Source: Clostridiales bacterium
GTDB lineage: Bacteria; Bacillota; Clostridia; Lachnospirales; WQUN01
Length of the DNA: 64,000 nucleotides
Direction of reading: 5' to 3'
NCBI GenBank assembly: GCA_031269465.1
Contig: JAISZB010000037.1
Span: forward strand, 1-64,000
Shown in pieces: positions 8,050 through 17,811 of this stretch. Under the pieces are notes generated by a model, which searched no databases, was not told the DNA's origin, and saw only the letters and a program-made list of their open reading frames with translations. A program made the position numbers and the translations under genes. The number at the start of each line of letters is the position of its first letter. Position 1 is the stretch's first letter.

Positions 8050-8345
8050 GCTGCGCCGTCCTTCTGGCTTCATTAAGCCGCAATTTTCAACAAAGCCCGC
8101 GCATTTGCTTGCAGACTCCATTGTGTATTTTAAAAGAGCTAAGAATTGATAGCCTAATTTAACTATATTGTCATTATACATTAGAATTTGATTAAGTCAA
8201 TACTCATTTTCCACATTTCAACTTATATTCTGGCAAATTTAAGCTTGTTCTGAGAAAAGCATAATATTATTTGCTGACGATCATCATGGCTTGCTTTGGA
8301 TAAACTGCACTGACTGAGGAAAAACTATAACGAGGATCTGCCGTT

Positions 8346-8474
8346 GTATTGATTTGCTTATGAACGTCCCGGTTTTGGAGCTTGATTATACAGCGAGTGA
8401 GGCGATATCTGCATTTAGCACTGCTCCATGGATAATCAAGCTGCCAAAATCAGTACATTGGACGCAAATCTTTG
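8346..8474. repeat. Dispersed palindromic element PE-2
   Basis: Contains TTTTGGAGCTTGATTAT and the opposite arm ATAATCAAGCTGCCAAAA, with degenerate ends (GATTTGCTTATGAA, GCAAATC). It lies just upstream of the DHH gene; the open frame running through it from 8354 is a product of the repeat, not of the protein family. Confidence 0.85.
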
Positions 8475-8512
8475 AAATAAAGGCGGTGATGCGCCTGGAA
8501 ATGGAGGCAAGA

Positions 8513-10006
8513 ATGGCCTCAAACAAACCTTTTTCCCTAAAAGAGCTTCTTGGGTATAAGACAGTTGCAATTCAGTGCCACGACAATCCAGACGCTGACT
8601 CTATAGCTTCAGCTTTTGGCATATTTTGTTGGCTTAAGAAAAATAGCGCCTCAGCGAAGATTATATATTCAGGACGAAGCATCATTTCCAAGGTCAATCT
8701 CTTGGAATTGATTCAAAATCTGAAAATTCCCATAGAATACGTCAACGAGCTCTCTCCTTCTGATGCGCTTGTAACAGTGGATTGCCAATACGGTTCGGGA
8801 AATGTCGCCAAATTTGACGCAGGGAAGATATTCGTCATCGATCACCACAAACCTCAAAGTGAAATAACCTCTGGAGTCATAAACTTCCATTTAGCCAGTT
8901 GCTCGACTTTAGTCTGGGACTTATTATGCCGCGAAGGTTTCGACTTCAAAGATTGCATGGAAGCGGCAACAGCCCTGTACTACGGACTCTTTTCCGACAG
9001 CGGCTGGTTTTCAGAGATTAGCCACCCTTTAGATAAAGATATGCGTGACAGCCTCTACTATGATCGCAGCCTGATTAAGAAGCTTCAATATACCAACTTG
9101 ACCTTGGAGGAGCTTTCAATAGCGGGAGCGGCTCTAACCAGGTACAAAAACGACGTTCTCAGGAGATGCGCCATCTTCAAGGCTGACATGTGCGATCCCA
9201 ACATCCTTGGATTCATAGCTGATTTGGCGTTGCAGGTAAATTCCATTGACGTCTGCGTCATTTACTCCATTATGACTGATGGAGTAAAATTTTCGGTAAG
9301 AAGCTGCGTGCGCGAAGTTATGGCGTCAGAATTCGCTGAATTCATATCGCGCGGCGCGGGTTGCGCAGGAGGCCACTCGGACAAGGCTGGAGGATTCTTG
9401 AGCATTTCTGGTTTGGGAGACTCTTGCGTAGAGAGCTTTTTTGATGTCAGAACCTCCAATTATTTCAACAGCTTCGATATCCTGGATGCCGCTACAGGAC
9501 TGGACATGAGCCGGATGAAGCCGTATTACAAAAAAAGGGAGCCCCTTGGATTCGTTTACACCCTAGATCATTTCAAAGAGGGGACTCCGATTGTAATACG
9601 CACGCTCGAGGGCGACACCGAGGCCATAGCAGACAGAAATTCATACTTTATAATCGGCATTAGCGGAGAGGCCTATACAATCAGCAAGGAAAAGTTCAAT
9701 CAGAGATGCAGGCCTGAAATCGGCCAGTATACAGGGGATTTCGAATACCGCCCCACCGCCAGGAGCAAGACCGACGGCAGCATAGTCCATCTTATGGACT
9801 ATGCCAGGCGATGCACGCTTTCAAAGGAAATGCGGGTTCTGGCTATGCAACTGGCAAAAAGCGCAAAGGTTTTTACGAAAGCATATCCTGAAGGATACTT
9901 GACAGGCTGTCCAGGCGACTATGTAGTATTCAGATCAGAAGAAGAAGATATCCTTGTTGTGAGGGAGAAAGTTTTCAAGGCTGGATACAAGGAAGCCTTG
10001 GATTGA
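8513..10006 (+). CDS. DHH family phosphoesterase (NrnA/RecJ-like)
   Basis: A 497-residue protein. DHH motifs are visible: motif I CHDNPDADSIAS, motif II VDCQYG, motif III IDHHK, and the DHHA1-type GGHSDKAGG in the middle. This predicts a Mn-dependent phosphodiesterase or nano-RNase acting on short oligonucleotides or cyclic dinucleotides. The C-terminal ~150 residues (FVYTLDHFKEGTPIVIRTLE onward) are an extra region I do not recognise. Start ATG 8513 is chosen because GGAGG lies 5 bases upstream; ATG 8489 is an alternative. The frame also stays open upstream to 8354, but that part is encoded by repeat PE-2. Confidence 0.8.
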   Translation: MASNKPFSLKELLGYKTVAIQCHDNPDADSIASAFGIFCWLKKNSASAKIIYSGRSIISKVNLLELIQNLKIPIEYVNELSPSDALVTVDCQYGSGNVAKFDAGKIFVIDHHKPQSEITSGVINFHLASCSTLVWDLLCREGFDFKDCMEAATALYYGLFSDSGWFSEISHPLDKDMRDSLYYDRSLIKKLQYTNLTLEELSIAGAALTRYKNDVLRRCAIFKADMCDPNILGFIADLALQVNSIDVCVIYSIMTDGVKFSVRSCVREVMASEFAEFISRGAGCAGGHSDKAGGFLSISGLGDSCVESFFDVRTSNYFNSFDILDAATGLDMSRMKPYYKKREPLGFVYTLDHFKEGTPIVIRTLEGDTEAIADRNSYFIIGISGEAYTISKEKFNQRCRPEIGQYTGDFEYRPTARSKTDGSIVHLMDYARRCTLSKEMRVLAMQLAKSAKVFTKAYPEGYLTGCPGDYVVFRSEEEDILVVREKVFKAGYKEALD

Positions 10007-10182
10007 GAAGCGCAGCGTCATAGGGGTTTATATGAAAATCATTATATCAATGACCATACGGATTTTATTCAAAGCTGATTTTAAAACGCCTCCAAAGCAG
10101 CCACATTTGACCGCAATCGGAACAACCTCAAATTCAGAAAATCGCCTCCGCAAGCCTCGTCCGCCTGGGCGGACTGGCTTAT

Positions 10183-10285
10183 ATACTTATTTGCATATGC
10201 AATCGCTTATTTCAGAGCTTTATTATACAGCGTCTCTATGGATAGTAAAGCTTTGAAATAGGTATATTTGACTGCAGATCGGCAT
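10183..10285. repeat. Dispersed palindromic element PE-3
   Basis: ATACTTATTTGCATATG at the left, GACTGCAGATCGGCAT at the right. Inner arms CTTATTTCAGAGCTTTATTAT and TAGTAAAGCTTTGAAATAGG pair although both differ from the commonest arm sequence. This copy has a short centre. Confidence 0.8.
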
Positions 10286-10936
10286 AAAATGAGAATTATC
10301 CTCCTAAAACGATACAAAACGCCAGTTCGAGCGCAGCCCAAACACACCAAAGATTTTCCCATTGAAAGACCCTGCATTTACAAAGCCTGCAGATTCAGTC
10401 CGGATATGCTCATGGCATTGAAGACAGACTCTGCAAAGCTCCTCAGCAGTGGCATTTGCCCACATTAATCTTCAGCATACCCCTAATTTGCCGCAATTTG
10501 CTGATGCCCCATCTTCAACTAGCTCCGTCGCCTTTTTGGCTTTTTCTCCCTCTATCGACTAAAACAGCCTGTTCTAATGTGGAGCGGATAATCTTGCTGC
10601 AAATGGCGCAATTGTCTGCAAATCGTATATAATATGGATCCCTCTAGAATTAACCATTCTTGAAGTTTCAATGTTAAACGTTGCAAATCAAGACTTTGTT
10701 ATCAAATTGGTTTATCATTGATTATGCCGCGCCTGGAAAAAATCATTCAGGATGGACAGCGAAGAGTATATTATGATATAGTGAAAACGTTGCCATCAAG
10801 TTTTAAGCTGCGCTGCGTTTGAAGCTTCAGTCTTTCGGGACGAGTGCTGCAGCTCTTCCGCTCATCCTGCGAGAATACTGCGGCGGCAGGGCGATGTGAC
10901 AGCCTTTATTCAGAAAATGAGGGCTTTTTGTCATGC

Positions 10937-11043
10937 ATGCAGATTTGCAGCCAAACGCACCTATTTTGGAGCTTGACTGTCCGCTTTCAAGGTGCGATTG
11001 AATCGGCAGGCAAGCTCTAAAATAGGAACTTTTATAAGAGTAT
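10937..11043. repeat. Dispersed palindromic element PE-4
   Basis: ATGCAGATTTGCAG at the left, CCTATTTTGGAGCTTGACTG and AAGCTCTAAAATAGG as inner arms, degenerate right end TTTTATAAGAGTAT. Confidence 0.75.
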
Positions 11044-11166
11044 GGCAGGCAAAGAAGAAAAGCTTCATGAAAGCCTGAAGCGCTAAATTCGCTGATGGGA
11101 AGCTGCTTGATGCGTATATGATTGCGGCGATTTCAACATCTCGCTTATATGGCAATGATTCAAATG

Positions 11167-11356
11167 CATCGCTATTTGAGGGTTGGATTATCCACTTTCA
11201 AGGCGCGAAAAGCCGATATCAATCGCACTCGCTGTATATACTGATTTTCGATAGAAAACCGCCTTTTTTGGCGCTTGATTATACAGCGAATGCGAAATGC
11301 ATTTCGCACCTCTCAATGTATAATCAACAAAAAGGAACATTTGATGAGAATCGATA
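11167..11356. repeat. Composite dispersed palindromic element PE-5
   Basis: A truncated inner segment (11167-11237, containing GCCGATATCAATCGCACTCG) is followed directly by a complete copy (11238-11356) with end ATACTGATTTTCGATAGAAAA and right side AAGGAACATTTGATGAGAATC. The left arm is of the GGCGCTTGATTAT type and the right arm of the ATAATCAACAAAAA type, so this copy looks like a chimera of two subtypes. Confidence 0.8.
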
Positions 11357-11459
11357 AAATCCAGCTCTAAAACTGGTAAAATTGATGTTCATTAGCATAA
11401 ACGTATGTTAAAGGTTTAAAATCACAGCTTTGCATCGGAATAAGGGCGCATTTAAAGAT

Positions 11460-11573
11460 ATACTGATTCGCATATGAAAGTTGCTATTTTGGAGCTTGAT
11501 TGCCGATATCAATCTCGCCGTTAAAGCGAAAAGCCAAGCCCCAAAATAGGTGCATTTGACCGCAAATCGGTAT
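11460..11573. repeat. Dispersed palindromic element PE-6
   Basis: ATACTGATTCGCATATGAAA at the left, ACCGCAAATCGGTAT at the right; inner arms CTATTTTGGAGCTTG and AAGCCCCAAAATAGG. It ends about 90 bp upstream of the glpA-like start. Confidence 0.85.
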
Positions 11574-11664
11574 AATGCGGCGCATCTTTGAATGCGCCCT
11601 TGCAGACAGCCGCCGGCGACGCTTATTTTACGCGTTCTGGGCGGCGTTACGGGAGGCGCGTGTA

Positions 11665-13131
11665 TTGTTTGATTGCATGATAATCGGGGCGGGGGTTGTA
11701 GGCTGCTCGATTGCAAGGGAGTTGTCGCGTTACAATCTTGACTTATGCGTCCTCGATAAGGAAGAGGACGCCGCATGCGTTACATCCAAGGCTAACAGTG
11801 GGATAGTGCATGCAGGATACGATGCGGAGCCGGGCAGCTGCAAAGCGCTCTTCAACGCTCGCGGGCAGAGGATGTTCGAAAAGCTTTCAAGGGAGCTTGA
11901 CTTTCCCTTCAAACGCTGCGGTTCGATTGTGCTGGGGTTCAAAGAGGATGACATTGCAGTTTTGAACAGCCTCATGGAGCGAGGAACTAAAAACGGCTTG
12001 GATGATCTCAGGATTATCGGCAAGGAGGAGCTCTCCTTAATTGAGCCGAATATCTCTGAAAATGCCGTTGCAGCCCTGCTTGCGCCTTCCGGAGGCATCG
12101 TTTCACCATATGAAATGACTATAGCTCTGGCTGAAAATGCAACGCAAAACGGAGTGAAGTTCTTTTTTGGCGCAAAGGTGCAAAGCTTGGAGAAATTAAG
12201 CGGCAGATCCGGCGGAGAATTCTTTAGGGCTAAAACAAGCAAAGGGTGCTTCGAATCAAAGATAGTCATAAATGCCGCAGGCCTTTTTGCAGATGAAATC
12301 AACAACATGCTTTCGGCAATCAAATTCAAGGTAATCCCCAGGAAAGGGGAGTACTGCCTTCTTGACAGCTCAGAGGCGGGCTTGGTTTCGCACACCGTAT
12401 TTCAAACTCCCGGACCCATGGGCAAAGGCGTCCTCGCAACTCAAACGGCGGATGGCAATATCCTTTTAGGCCCCACTTCAAAGGATGTCTTAGACAAGGA
12501 GGACTTCTCCACAACCTCGGACGGGCTTTCTGAAGTTTTGGCGAAGGCCTCCAGAAGCTTAAAAAAGATTCCAACAGACAAAATAATAACTTCCTTCGCA
12601 GGCCTAAGGGCGCATGTGGAATCGGATGATTTCATCGCAGGAGAGTCGGAGGATGTTAAAGGGCTTATAAACTTCATAGGCATAGAATCCCCAGGCCTCA
12701 GCGCGGCTCCCGCGCTGGGGGAGAAGGCTGCGCAAATTGCATGCGCAATTTTAAGCCCCCCGAGGAAGCATTCCTTCAATCCCTTCCGCCCTAAGACGCC
12801 TCGCTTTCGAGAATTGTCAAACCAGGAGAGGCAGGCTTTGATTGAAGGAGATCCAAACTATGGTAAAATAATCTGCCGTTGCGAAAAGGTTTCCAAAGCG
12901 GAGATTTTGGCGGCGCTGAGATCTCCTTTGAAGCCGTCAAGCCTTGATGCGATCAAGCGGAGGACGAGAGTTGGAATGGGCAGATGCCAATCAGGCTTTT
13001 GCATGATGAAGCTGGTCGGAATCATTTCTGAAGAGCTCGGCGCAAGCCCCGACGCAGTAACGAAATTTGGAGGCGCCTCGACTCTTCTTGTTTGCCGCAA
13101 CAAGTCTGAGCTGAAGGAGGAGTTTGAATGA
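11665..13131 (+). CDS. glpA: GlpA-like FAD-dependent glycerol-3-phosphate dehydrogenase
   Basis: A 488-residue flavoprotein that oxidises glycerol-3-phosphate to dihydroxyacetone phosphate. The FAD-binding motif MIIGAGVVGCSIARELS lies at the N-terminus, with the DAO-family SKANSGIVHAGYD and IVINAAGLFAD further on. The C-terminal ~75 residues form a BFD-like [2Fe-2S] domain (ICRCEKV, then GRCQSGFC), as in anaerobic GlpA proteins. Start TTG 11665 is supported by GGGAGG at 11651 and places the FAD motif right at the N-terminus; the longer frame from 11575 has no such support. It overlaps the next gene by 4 bases, so it heads a glycerol operon with glpK. Confidence 0.87.
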   Translation: MFDCMIIGAGVVGCSIARELSRYNLDLCVLDKEEDAACVTSKANSGIVHAGYDAEPGSCKALFNARGQRMFEKLSRELDFPFKRCGSIVLGFKEDDIAVLNSLMERGTKNGLDDLRIIGKEELSLIEPNISENAVAALLAPSGGIVSPYEMTIALAENATQNGVKFFFGAKVQSLEKLSGRSGGEFFRAKTSKGCFESKIVINAAGLFADEINNMLSAIKFKVIPRKGEYCLLDSSEAGLVSHTVFQTPGPMGKGVLATQTADGNILLGPTSKDVLDKEDFSTTSDGLSEVLAKASRSLKKIPTDKIITSFAGLRAHVESDDFIAGESEDVKGLINFIGIESPGLSAAPALGEKAAQIACAILSPPRKHSFNPFRPKTPRFRELSNQERQALIEGDPNYGKIICRCEKVSKAEILAALRSPLKPSSLDAIKRRTRVGMGRCQSGFCMMKLVGIISEELGASPDAVTKFGGASTLLVCRNKSELKEEFE

Positions 13132-14384
13132 AGGCGGTTGATGTTGTCATAATTGGCGGCGGACCCGCAGGGCTAGCGGCGGCGATAGGCGCCAAGAACG
13201 CCGGCGCCGGAAGCATTCTCGTCATCGAGCGCGATTCGCGGCTCGGAGGCATTCTCAACCAGTGCATTCACAACGGATTCGGCCTGCACACTTTCAATGA
13301 GGAACTGACAGGATCCGAGTATTCCGCCAGGTATGAAGCAATGGCCAGGGATTTGGGCGTTCCTGTTCTTCTAAATTCAATGGTCGTAGATATCACTCCT
13401 GACAGAAGAGTCTTCGCAGTAAATGAAAGAGGCGTGCAAGAGCTTCAAGCCAAAGCTGTCGTGCTAGCCATGGGTTGCAGGGAAAGGCCAAGGGGAAGCC
13501 TCAATATCGCCGGATCGAGAACTGCTGGAATTTTCACCGCAGGCACCGCGCAGAAATTTGTAAATATAGACGGCTGGATGCCCGGACGGGAAGTGGTTGT
13601 ACTCGGTTCTGGAGACATCGGGCTCATAATGGCCAGAAGAATGACCCTTGAAGGCGCCAGCGTAAAGGCTGTGGCTGAGGTGATGCCTTACTCGGGCGGA
13701 CTTAAGAGAAATATCGTCCAATGCCTTGACGACTTCGGCATACCGCTTCTCTTGTCTCATACAGTAATTGAAATCTTTGGAAAAGATCGCCTGTCAGGAG
13801 TCGCCATTGCTGAAGTGGATGAAAGCCGAAAGCCTATTGAGAAAACCAGAAGGCTTGTCCCATGCGACACGCTTCTTCTTTCTGTAGGGCTAATACCGGA
13901 AAACGAACTCTCAAAGATGGCGGGAGTAAAACTGTCTCCGGCGACGGGCGGGCCGTATGTCAATGAGAGCTTCCAGACAAGCGTCGAAGGCATCTTTGCT
14001 TGCGGAAATGTCTTGCACGTCCATGACTTGGTAGATTTCGTTTCGGAAGAAAGCGAGATTGCAGGAGCAAACGCCGCTGGATACGCAATGGGGCGCGGCC
14101 TTTCGGGAGGCGGAATCCCCGTGATCGCCGGAAATGGCGTACGCTACTGCGTTCCCTGGCATATAAACCCAGATAATGTAATAGACAAGATCAGCCTGCG
14201 CTTCAGGGTAACAGGCGTTTACAGAAACTCTCGCGTTTCAGTCCGCTTCGATGACAATCAGGTCTTCGGAAGAAAAAGCATGATCTTGACTCCTGGAGAA
14301 ATGGAGTCTGTCACGCTGAAAAAAGAAACCATCGCCAAGCTGGCAAGTGCAAAGAAGATAACAGTATCTGTCGAGGAGGGTTGA
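13128..14384 (+). CDS. NAD(P)/FAD-dependent oxidoreductase of the glycerol operon
   Basis: A 418-residue two-dinucleotide-domain flavoprotein: FAD motif VVIIGGGPAGLAAAIGAKNA at residues 5-24 with LGGILNQCIHNGFG, and NAD motif VVVLGSGDIGLIMARRM near 160. The C-terminal FAD contact is EGIFACGNVLHVHDLVDFV. Proteins of this type always sit between the GlpA-like and DUF1667 proteins in clostridial glycerol clusters and are thought to pass electrons from the dehydrogenase. ATG 13128 overlaps the glpA stop (ATGA). The exact electron acceptor is not known. Confidence 0.85.
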   Translation: MKAVDVVIIGGGPAGLAAAIGAKNAGAGSILVIERDSRLGGILNQCIHNGFGLHTFNEELTGSEYSARYEAMARDLGVPVLLNSMVVDITPDRRVFAVNERGVQELQAKAVVLAMGCRERPRGSLNIAGSRTAGIFTAGTAQKFVNIDGWMPGREVVVLGSGDIGLIMARRMTLEGASVKAVAEVMPYSGGLKRNIVQCLDDFGIPLLLSHTVIEIFGKDRLSGVAIAEVDESRKPIEKTRRLVPCDTLLLSVGLIPENELSKMAGVKLSPATGGPYVNESFQTSVEGIFACGNVLHVHDLVDFVSEESEIAGANAAGYAMGRGLSGGGIPVIAGNGVRYCVPWHINPDNVIDKISLRFRVTGVYRNSRVSVRFDDNQVFGRKSMILTPGEMESVTLKKETIAKLASAKKITVSVEEG

Positions 14385-14740
14385 TGCGCATGACCATAAT
14401 ATGCATAAACTGTCCGATAGGCTGCCGGATGGATGTTGAAGTCGAAGGCCAGACTGTGATCTCAGTCAAGGGGAACAACTGCGCCAGAGGAAAAAGCTAC
14501 GCGCAAGTTGAATGCGTAAATCCGACTAGAACTCTGACATCTACAGTAAGGCTTGTGGATGGGCCCATGGAAGCTCTGTCAGTAAAAACAAGCCGGCCTG
14601 TGCCAAAAACAAAGCTCAGGCAGTGCATCAGAGAGTTAAAGGGCGTTGAAGTCAAGCCGCCTGTAAAAATAGGCGACGTGATAGCAAGAAATATTGCAGG
14701 CACTGGAATTGACATGGTCTCAACGAAGGACATTCCTTAA
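14384..14740 (+). CDS. DUF1667 domain protein of the glycerol operon
   Basis: A 118-residue protein with Cys motifs INCPIGCRMDVEV and NNCARGKSYAQVECVNPTRT, the hallmark of DUF1667, likely an iron-sulfur or redox accessory protein. It follows the FAD oxidoreductase with TGATG overlap and a GAGGAGGG site, and is followed by glpK. The conserved operon GlpA-like, FAD oxidoreductase, DUF1667, GlpK suggests the three redox proteins form one glycerol-3-phosphate oxidising complex; that is inference from gene order. Confidence 0.85.
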   Translation: MRMTIICINCPIGCRMDVEVEGQTVISVKGNNCARGKSYAQVECVNPTRTLTSTVRLVDGPMEALSVKTSRPVPKTKLRQCIRELKGVEVKPPVKIGDVIARNIAGTGIDMVSTKDIP

Positions 14741-14779
14741 GATGCGTTTAAAAGCTTAAAGGGCATAGGAGGGTCTGAA

Positions 14780-16261
14780 ATGAAAGAATTGCTGATGGCT
14801 CTGGATCAAGGCACCACAAGCTCGCGTTGCGTAATATTCGATAAAGGCTCAAACATTATAAGCTCCGCGCATGTGGAATTCAAGCAGATTTTCCCCAAAG
14901 ACGGCTGGGTAGAGCACGATGCATGCGAGATTCTCTCATCTTCGCTTGAAGCGGCGAATAGAGCTTTGGCTGAGGCGAATCTGGATGCAAAGGATATAAG
15001 CGCCCTAGGTTTGACCAATCAGCGGGAGACGGCCATTGTATGGGACAAGCGCACTGGCAGGCCTTTATATAACGCCGTGGTTTGGCAGTGCAGGAGGACT
15101 TCCGGCTACTGCGACCAGCTAAAGGCTGAAAAATATGACGCAGTCATAAAAGGGAAGACTGGTTTGGTTATTGACGCCTATTTCTCAGCTACGAAGCTCA
15201 AGTGGATTCTGGATTTCGTTCCAGGAGCCAGAGAGCTTGCCGAGGAGGGTCACGCGCTTTTCGGAACTGTAGATTCATGGCTCATATGGAACCTGACAGG
15301 CGGAAAGGTTCACGCAACCGACTATACAAATGCTTCTCGCACTATGCTATTTAACATCCACACGCTGGAATGGGATCAGGAGCTTTTGGAAAAGTTCGCA
15401 ATACCTCATAAGATGCTTCCGAAAGTCTATCCGTCAAGCCGCATTTTCGGCGTCACCGACGCCTTTGGATGTGAAATTCCCATAGCGGGGGCGGCAGGGG
15501 ATCAGCAAGCCGCCCTGTTCGGGCAATGCTGCTTTGAACCCGGCGCCATAAAAAACACCTATGGAACAGGCTGCTTCATACTTATGAATACAGGCGAGTC
15601 TCCTGCAATCTCAAGCAGCAGCCTCCTGACTACAATAGCCTGGGGCGCGTTCGGGAAAGTTGAATACGCAGTTGAAGGAAGCGTCTTCATAGCGGGAGCG
15701 GTTGTGAGCTGGATGCGGGACGAGCTGGGGCTTATAAGGGAGGCATCGGAGACAGAAAGCTTTGCCCGAAGCGTTCCGGACACCTGCGGGGTCTATTTGG
15801 TTCCCGCCTTTGTAGGCTTAGGCGCCCCTCATTGGGATCAGCACGCTCGCGGCGTCATATCCGGACTCACACGCGCGGCATCAAAGTCGCATATAATTCG
15901 CGCCGCTCTTGAGTCCATCGCCTATCAGAGCTATGATGTCATAAAAGCGATGGAAGCTGAAGCCGATATCAAGGCCAGCATCATAAAAGTGGATGGAGGC
16001 GCCAGCGCGAACGACTTTCTCATGCAGTTCCAGGCAGACATATTGAACATGCGCGTTTCCAGGCCTACAGTGACTGAAAGCAGCGCCTTGGGCGCCGCAT
16101 ACCTGGCCGGCCTGGCGGCCGGGGTTTATTCCGGCAAGGAGGACATCATGAAAAATATGACGAATCCTCTGGTATTTTCTCCGCAGATGGCTCAAGATGA
16201 GGCGGATAGGCTTCTTGACGGATGGAATAAGGCTGTCAGCCGCTGCATGAGCAAAATATGA
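14780..16261 (+). CDS. glpK: Glycerol kinase
   Basis: A 493-residue FGGY-family kinase that phosphorylates glycerol to glycerol-3-phosphate with ATP. Signatures: [17 protein letters not shown] at the N-terminus, [12 protein letters not shown], the substrate-binding [21 protein letters not shown], and the C-terminal FGGY signature region with [20 protein letters not shown]. Length is typical. AGGAGG lies 9 bases upstream of ATG 14780. It is the fourth gene of the glycerol operon and supplies the substrate for the GlpA-like enzyme. No glpF is visible nearby. Confidence 0.95.
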   Translation: MKELLMALDQGTTSSRCVIFDKGSNIISSAHVEFKQIFPKDGWVEHDACEILSSSLEAANRALAEANLDAKDISALGLTNQRETAIVWDKRTGRPLYNAVVWQCRRTSGYCDQLKAEKYDAVIKGKTGLVIDAYFSATKLKWILDFVPGARELAEEGHALFGTVDSWLIWNLTGGKVHATDYTNASRTMLFNIHTLEWDQELLEKFAIPHKMLPKVYPSSRIFGVTDAFGCEIPIAGAAGDQQAALFGQCCFEPGAIKNTYGTGCFILMNTGESPAISSSSLLTTIAWGAFGKVEYAVEGSVFIAGAVVSWMRDELGLIREASETESFARSVPDTCGVYLVPAFVGLGAPHWDQHARGVISGLTRAASKSHIIRAALESIAYQSYDVIKAMEAEADIKASIIKVDGGASANDFLMQFQADILNMRVSRPTVTESSALGAAYLAGLAAGVYSGKEDIMKNMTNPLVFSPQMAQDEADRLLDGWNKAVSRCMSKI

Positions 16262-16276
16262 AGCGGCTCAAATGTT

Positions 16277-16410
16277 ATACTGATTTGCAGTCAAATGCGC
16301 CTAGGCAGTTTCATGTGCAAATGAGCAGCAATGTGTTTAGCTTGTGAATAGGCATCTCTAAGTTTGGCAGTCAGCACTGCTTCAAAATAGGCGCATTTGA
16401 GCACAGATAA
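16277..16410. repeat. Dispersed palindromic element PE-7
   Basis: ATACTGATTTGCAGTCAAATG at the left side and CTTCAAAATAGGCGCATTTGA at the right. An extra inverted end (GGCAGTTTCATGTGCAAAT) sits just inside the left end, as in PE-18 and PE-20, indicating rearrangement. Confidence 0.7.
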
Positions 16411-16721
16411 GCAAAATGAAAGATCGGAGGAATTTGCAAGCCAAACCGAGGCTTCAAAATCCAAATCCTAGTGCGCATAGAACATTGCTATCTCATCGAG
16501 GAGAAGTCCGCCATATGCAAACAGCAAATATGCGGGCTGCCGGCGGTTCTTGGCTACCAGCATATCCACCGCAATTTCTGCTAGAAAGCCCTGCTTGCGC
16601 CAGTAATAAAAGTCTTTCTGTACTCCATTCGATTTTAAGGGTTGCGGTCTTCCAGCATCAAATGGAGCAGGGGGTGAGCGACAGCCGTGACTGCGCTGCG
16701 GGTCGAGTTTGCCCAGAGCTT

Positions 16722-16810
16722 ATACCGACTTTCATCAAATGTTCCCTTTTTGGAGCTTGATTATCCATTGGATTGTCTAAAATGTCAGCTAGCAGAAAAT
16801 GCCTATTCGG
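16722..16810. repeat. Dispersed palindromic element PE-8, right half degraded
   Basis: ATACCGACTTTCATCAAATG and TTTTTGGAGCTTGATTATCC form a good left half. The right half is barely recognisable. Confidence 0.65.
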
Positions 16811-16945
16811 GAAAACTCTAATAGTGCCGAGTCAAAGAGGGCGCGTTTGTTGATCTTCCAAGGACAGTATAAAACTAATTGTTGTTACATGGGTCACTGA
16901 CAAGTTAAAATGTCTAAAATAAGATGTCTAAAATAAGATGTCTAA

Positions 16946-16985
16946 AACAAGGTATCGTTCAAGTAGAATGATATCTTGTTTTTTC
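16946..16985 (+). terminator. Rho-independent terminator
   Basis: AACAAGGTATCGTTC pairs with GAATGATATCTTGTT (two G-U pairs) around a 5-nt loop and is followed by a run of T. It lies directly after the 14-bp direct repeats and upstream of the tetR promoter. Confidence 0.6.
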
Positions 16986-17147
16986 TGTTTTAGAAGTGAG
17001 TGTTTTTTCCTTGTCCCTGTCCATGAGCGGGGTGCATGAGGATGCAATGATAAAAACATTCAAACAAGATAGATGGCCAACAGTTGGAATGCTGATATAA
17101 GTAAAAAGGAATCTCGAGATGAATTTCTAAACTCTATTATATGCTTG

Positions 17148-17198
17148 TTGACAGAACCATGTTCTGTGGTCTATAATGACAACAGAACATGGTTCTGT
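17148..17198 (+). promoter_or_regulatory. Promoter with twin palindromic operators for tetR
   Basis: TTGACA at 17148 and TATAAT at 17172 (18-bp spacer) form a near-consensus promoter. Two palindromes, ACAGAACCATGTTCTGT (17151-17167) and ACAGAACATGGTTCTGT (17182-17198), have perfect 7-bp arms. They are exact reverse complements of each other, with centres 31 bp apart. One covers the spacer and the other the transcription start, as expected for TetR autorepression. Confidence 0.8.
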
Positions 17199-17222
17199 TG
17201 TTTAGCCAGAAAGGAGAGCATT

Positions 17223-17810
17223 GTGTCTAGAATAGTAAAACCTCCAGATGTAAGGCGGCAAGAGCTTATAGAGATTGCTTTGAAACAATTTGCAGAAAAC
17301 GGCTATGAGAAGACCTCCATCCGCTCTATTTTGAAAGAGGCAGATGGAGAGATTGGTATGTTTTATCACTATTTCAAGTCAAAGCATGAGATATACGTTG
17401 CAGCCCTTGAAGAATACAACGAAAAATATATTGCTAAAGTCACCGAGATTGTCAATGCTTCTAGCCTGAACTTTAAAGAAAAACTGAACCTTATTTTTTT
17501 GGGCAGCTCAGGTTCTGTACACGAATATAGCCTGCTGTGCACCAAAAAAGCAAATCCCGAGATTATGACAATACTGCTTGCTAAGACATTGCTTAAAATG
17601 GCGCCTTTGTTTGAACTGTTAATACTAGATGGTCTGAAAAATAATATTATGAAAGCGCCTATGCAAAATACTCGTTTACTAAGTAAATTTATCCTATTTG
17701 GCATTAGTGCCATTTTACACGATACTGAAGTCAGCTCTATGGAAGAAAAAATTGGGCTTGTCAAGAAGCTTATAGAAAAAATATTGGATGTGGATGTAGG
17801 AGGGATTTAA
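17223..17810 (+). CDS. TetR/AcrR family transcriptional regulator
   Basis: A 195-residue repressor. The helix-turn-helix domain is residues ~8-55 (RRQELIEIALKQFAENGYEK, TSIRSILKEADGEIGMFYHY, FKSKHEIY). The C-terminal ligand-binding domain is not recognisable by motif. GTG 17223 is chosen as start because AAAGGAG is at 17210 and the DNA-binding domain then begins near residue 8; the longer frame from 17073 would run through the promoter and operators. The two operators just upstream suggest autoregulation. The next gene starts 2 bases after its stop. Confidence 0.88.
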   Translation: MSRIVKPPDVRRQELIEIALKQFAENGYEKTSIRSILKEADGEIGMFYHYFKSKHEIYVAALEEYNEKYIAKVTEIVNASSLNFKEKLNLIFLGSSGSVHEYSLLCTKKANPEIMTILLAKTLLKMAPLFELLILDGLKNNIMKAPMQNTRLLSKFILFGISAILHDTEVSSMEEKIGLVKKLIEKILDVDVGGI

Positions 17811-17811
17811 A

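Larger units (their letters stand above)
10007..11664. other. 1.66-kb intergenic region rich in PE repeats
   Basis: Holds repeats PE-3 to PE-6 and otherwise no convincing gene. Short open frames lack ribosome binding sites and family motifs. The region separates the DHH gene from the glycerol operon. Confidence 0.5.
16262..17146. other. Intergenic region between glpK and tetR
   Basis: Contains PE-7, a disrupted PE-8, three copies of a 14-bp direct repeat (GATGTCTAAAATAA) at about 16908-16950 and a terminator at 16946-16985. No gene is recognisable. Confidence 0.5.
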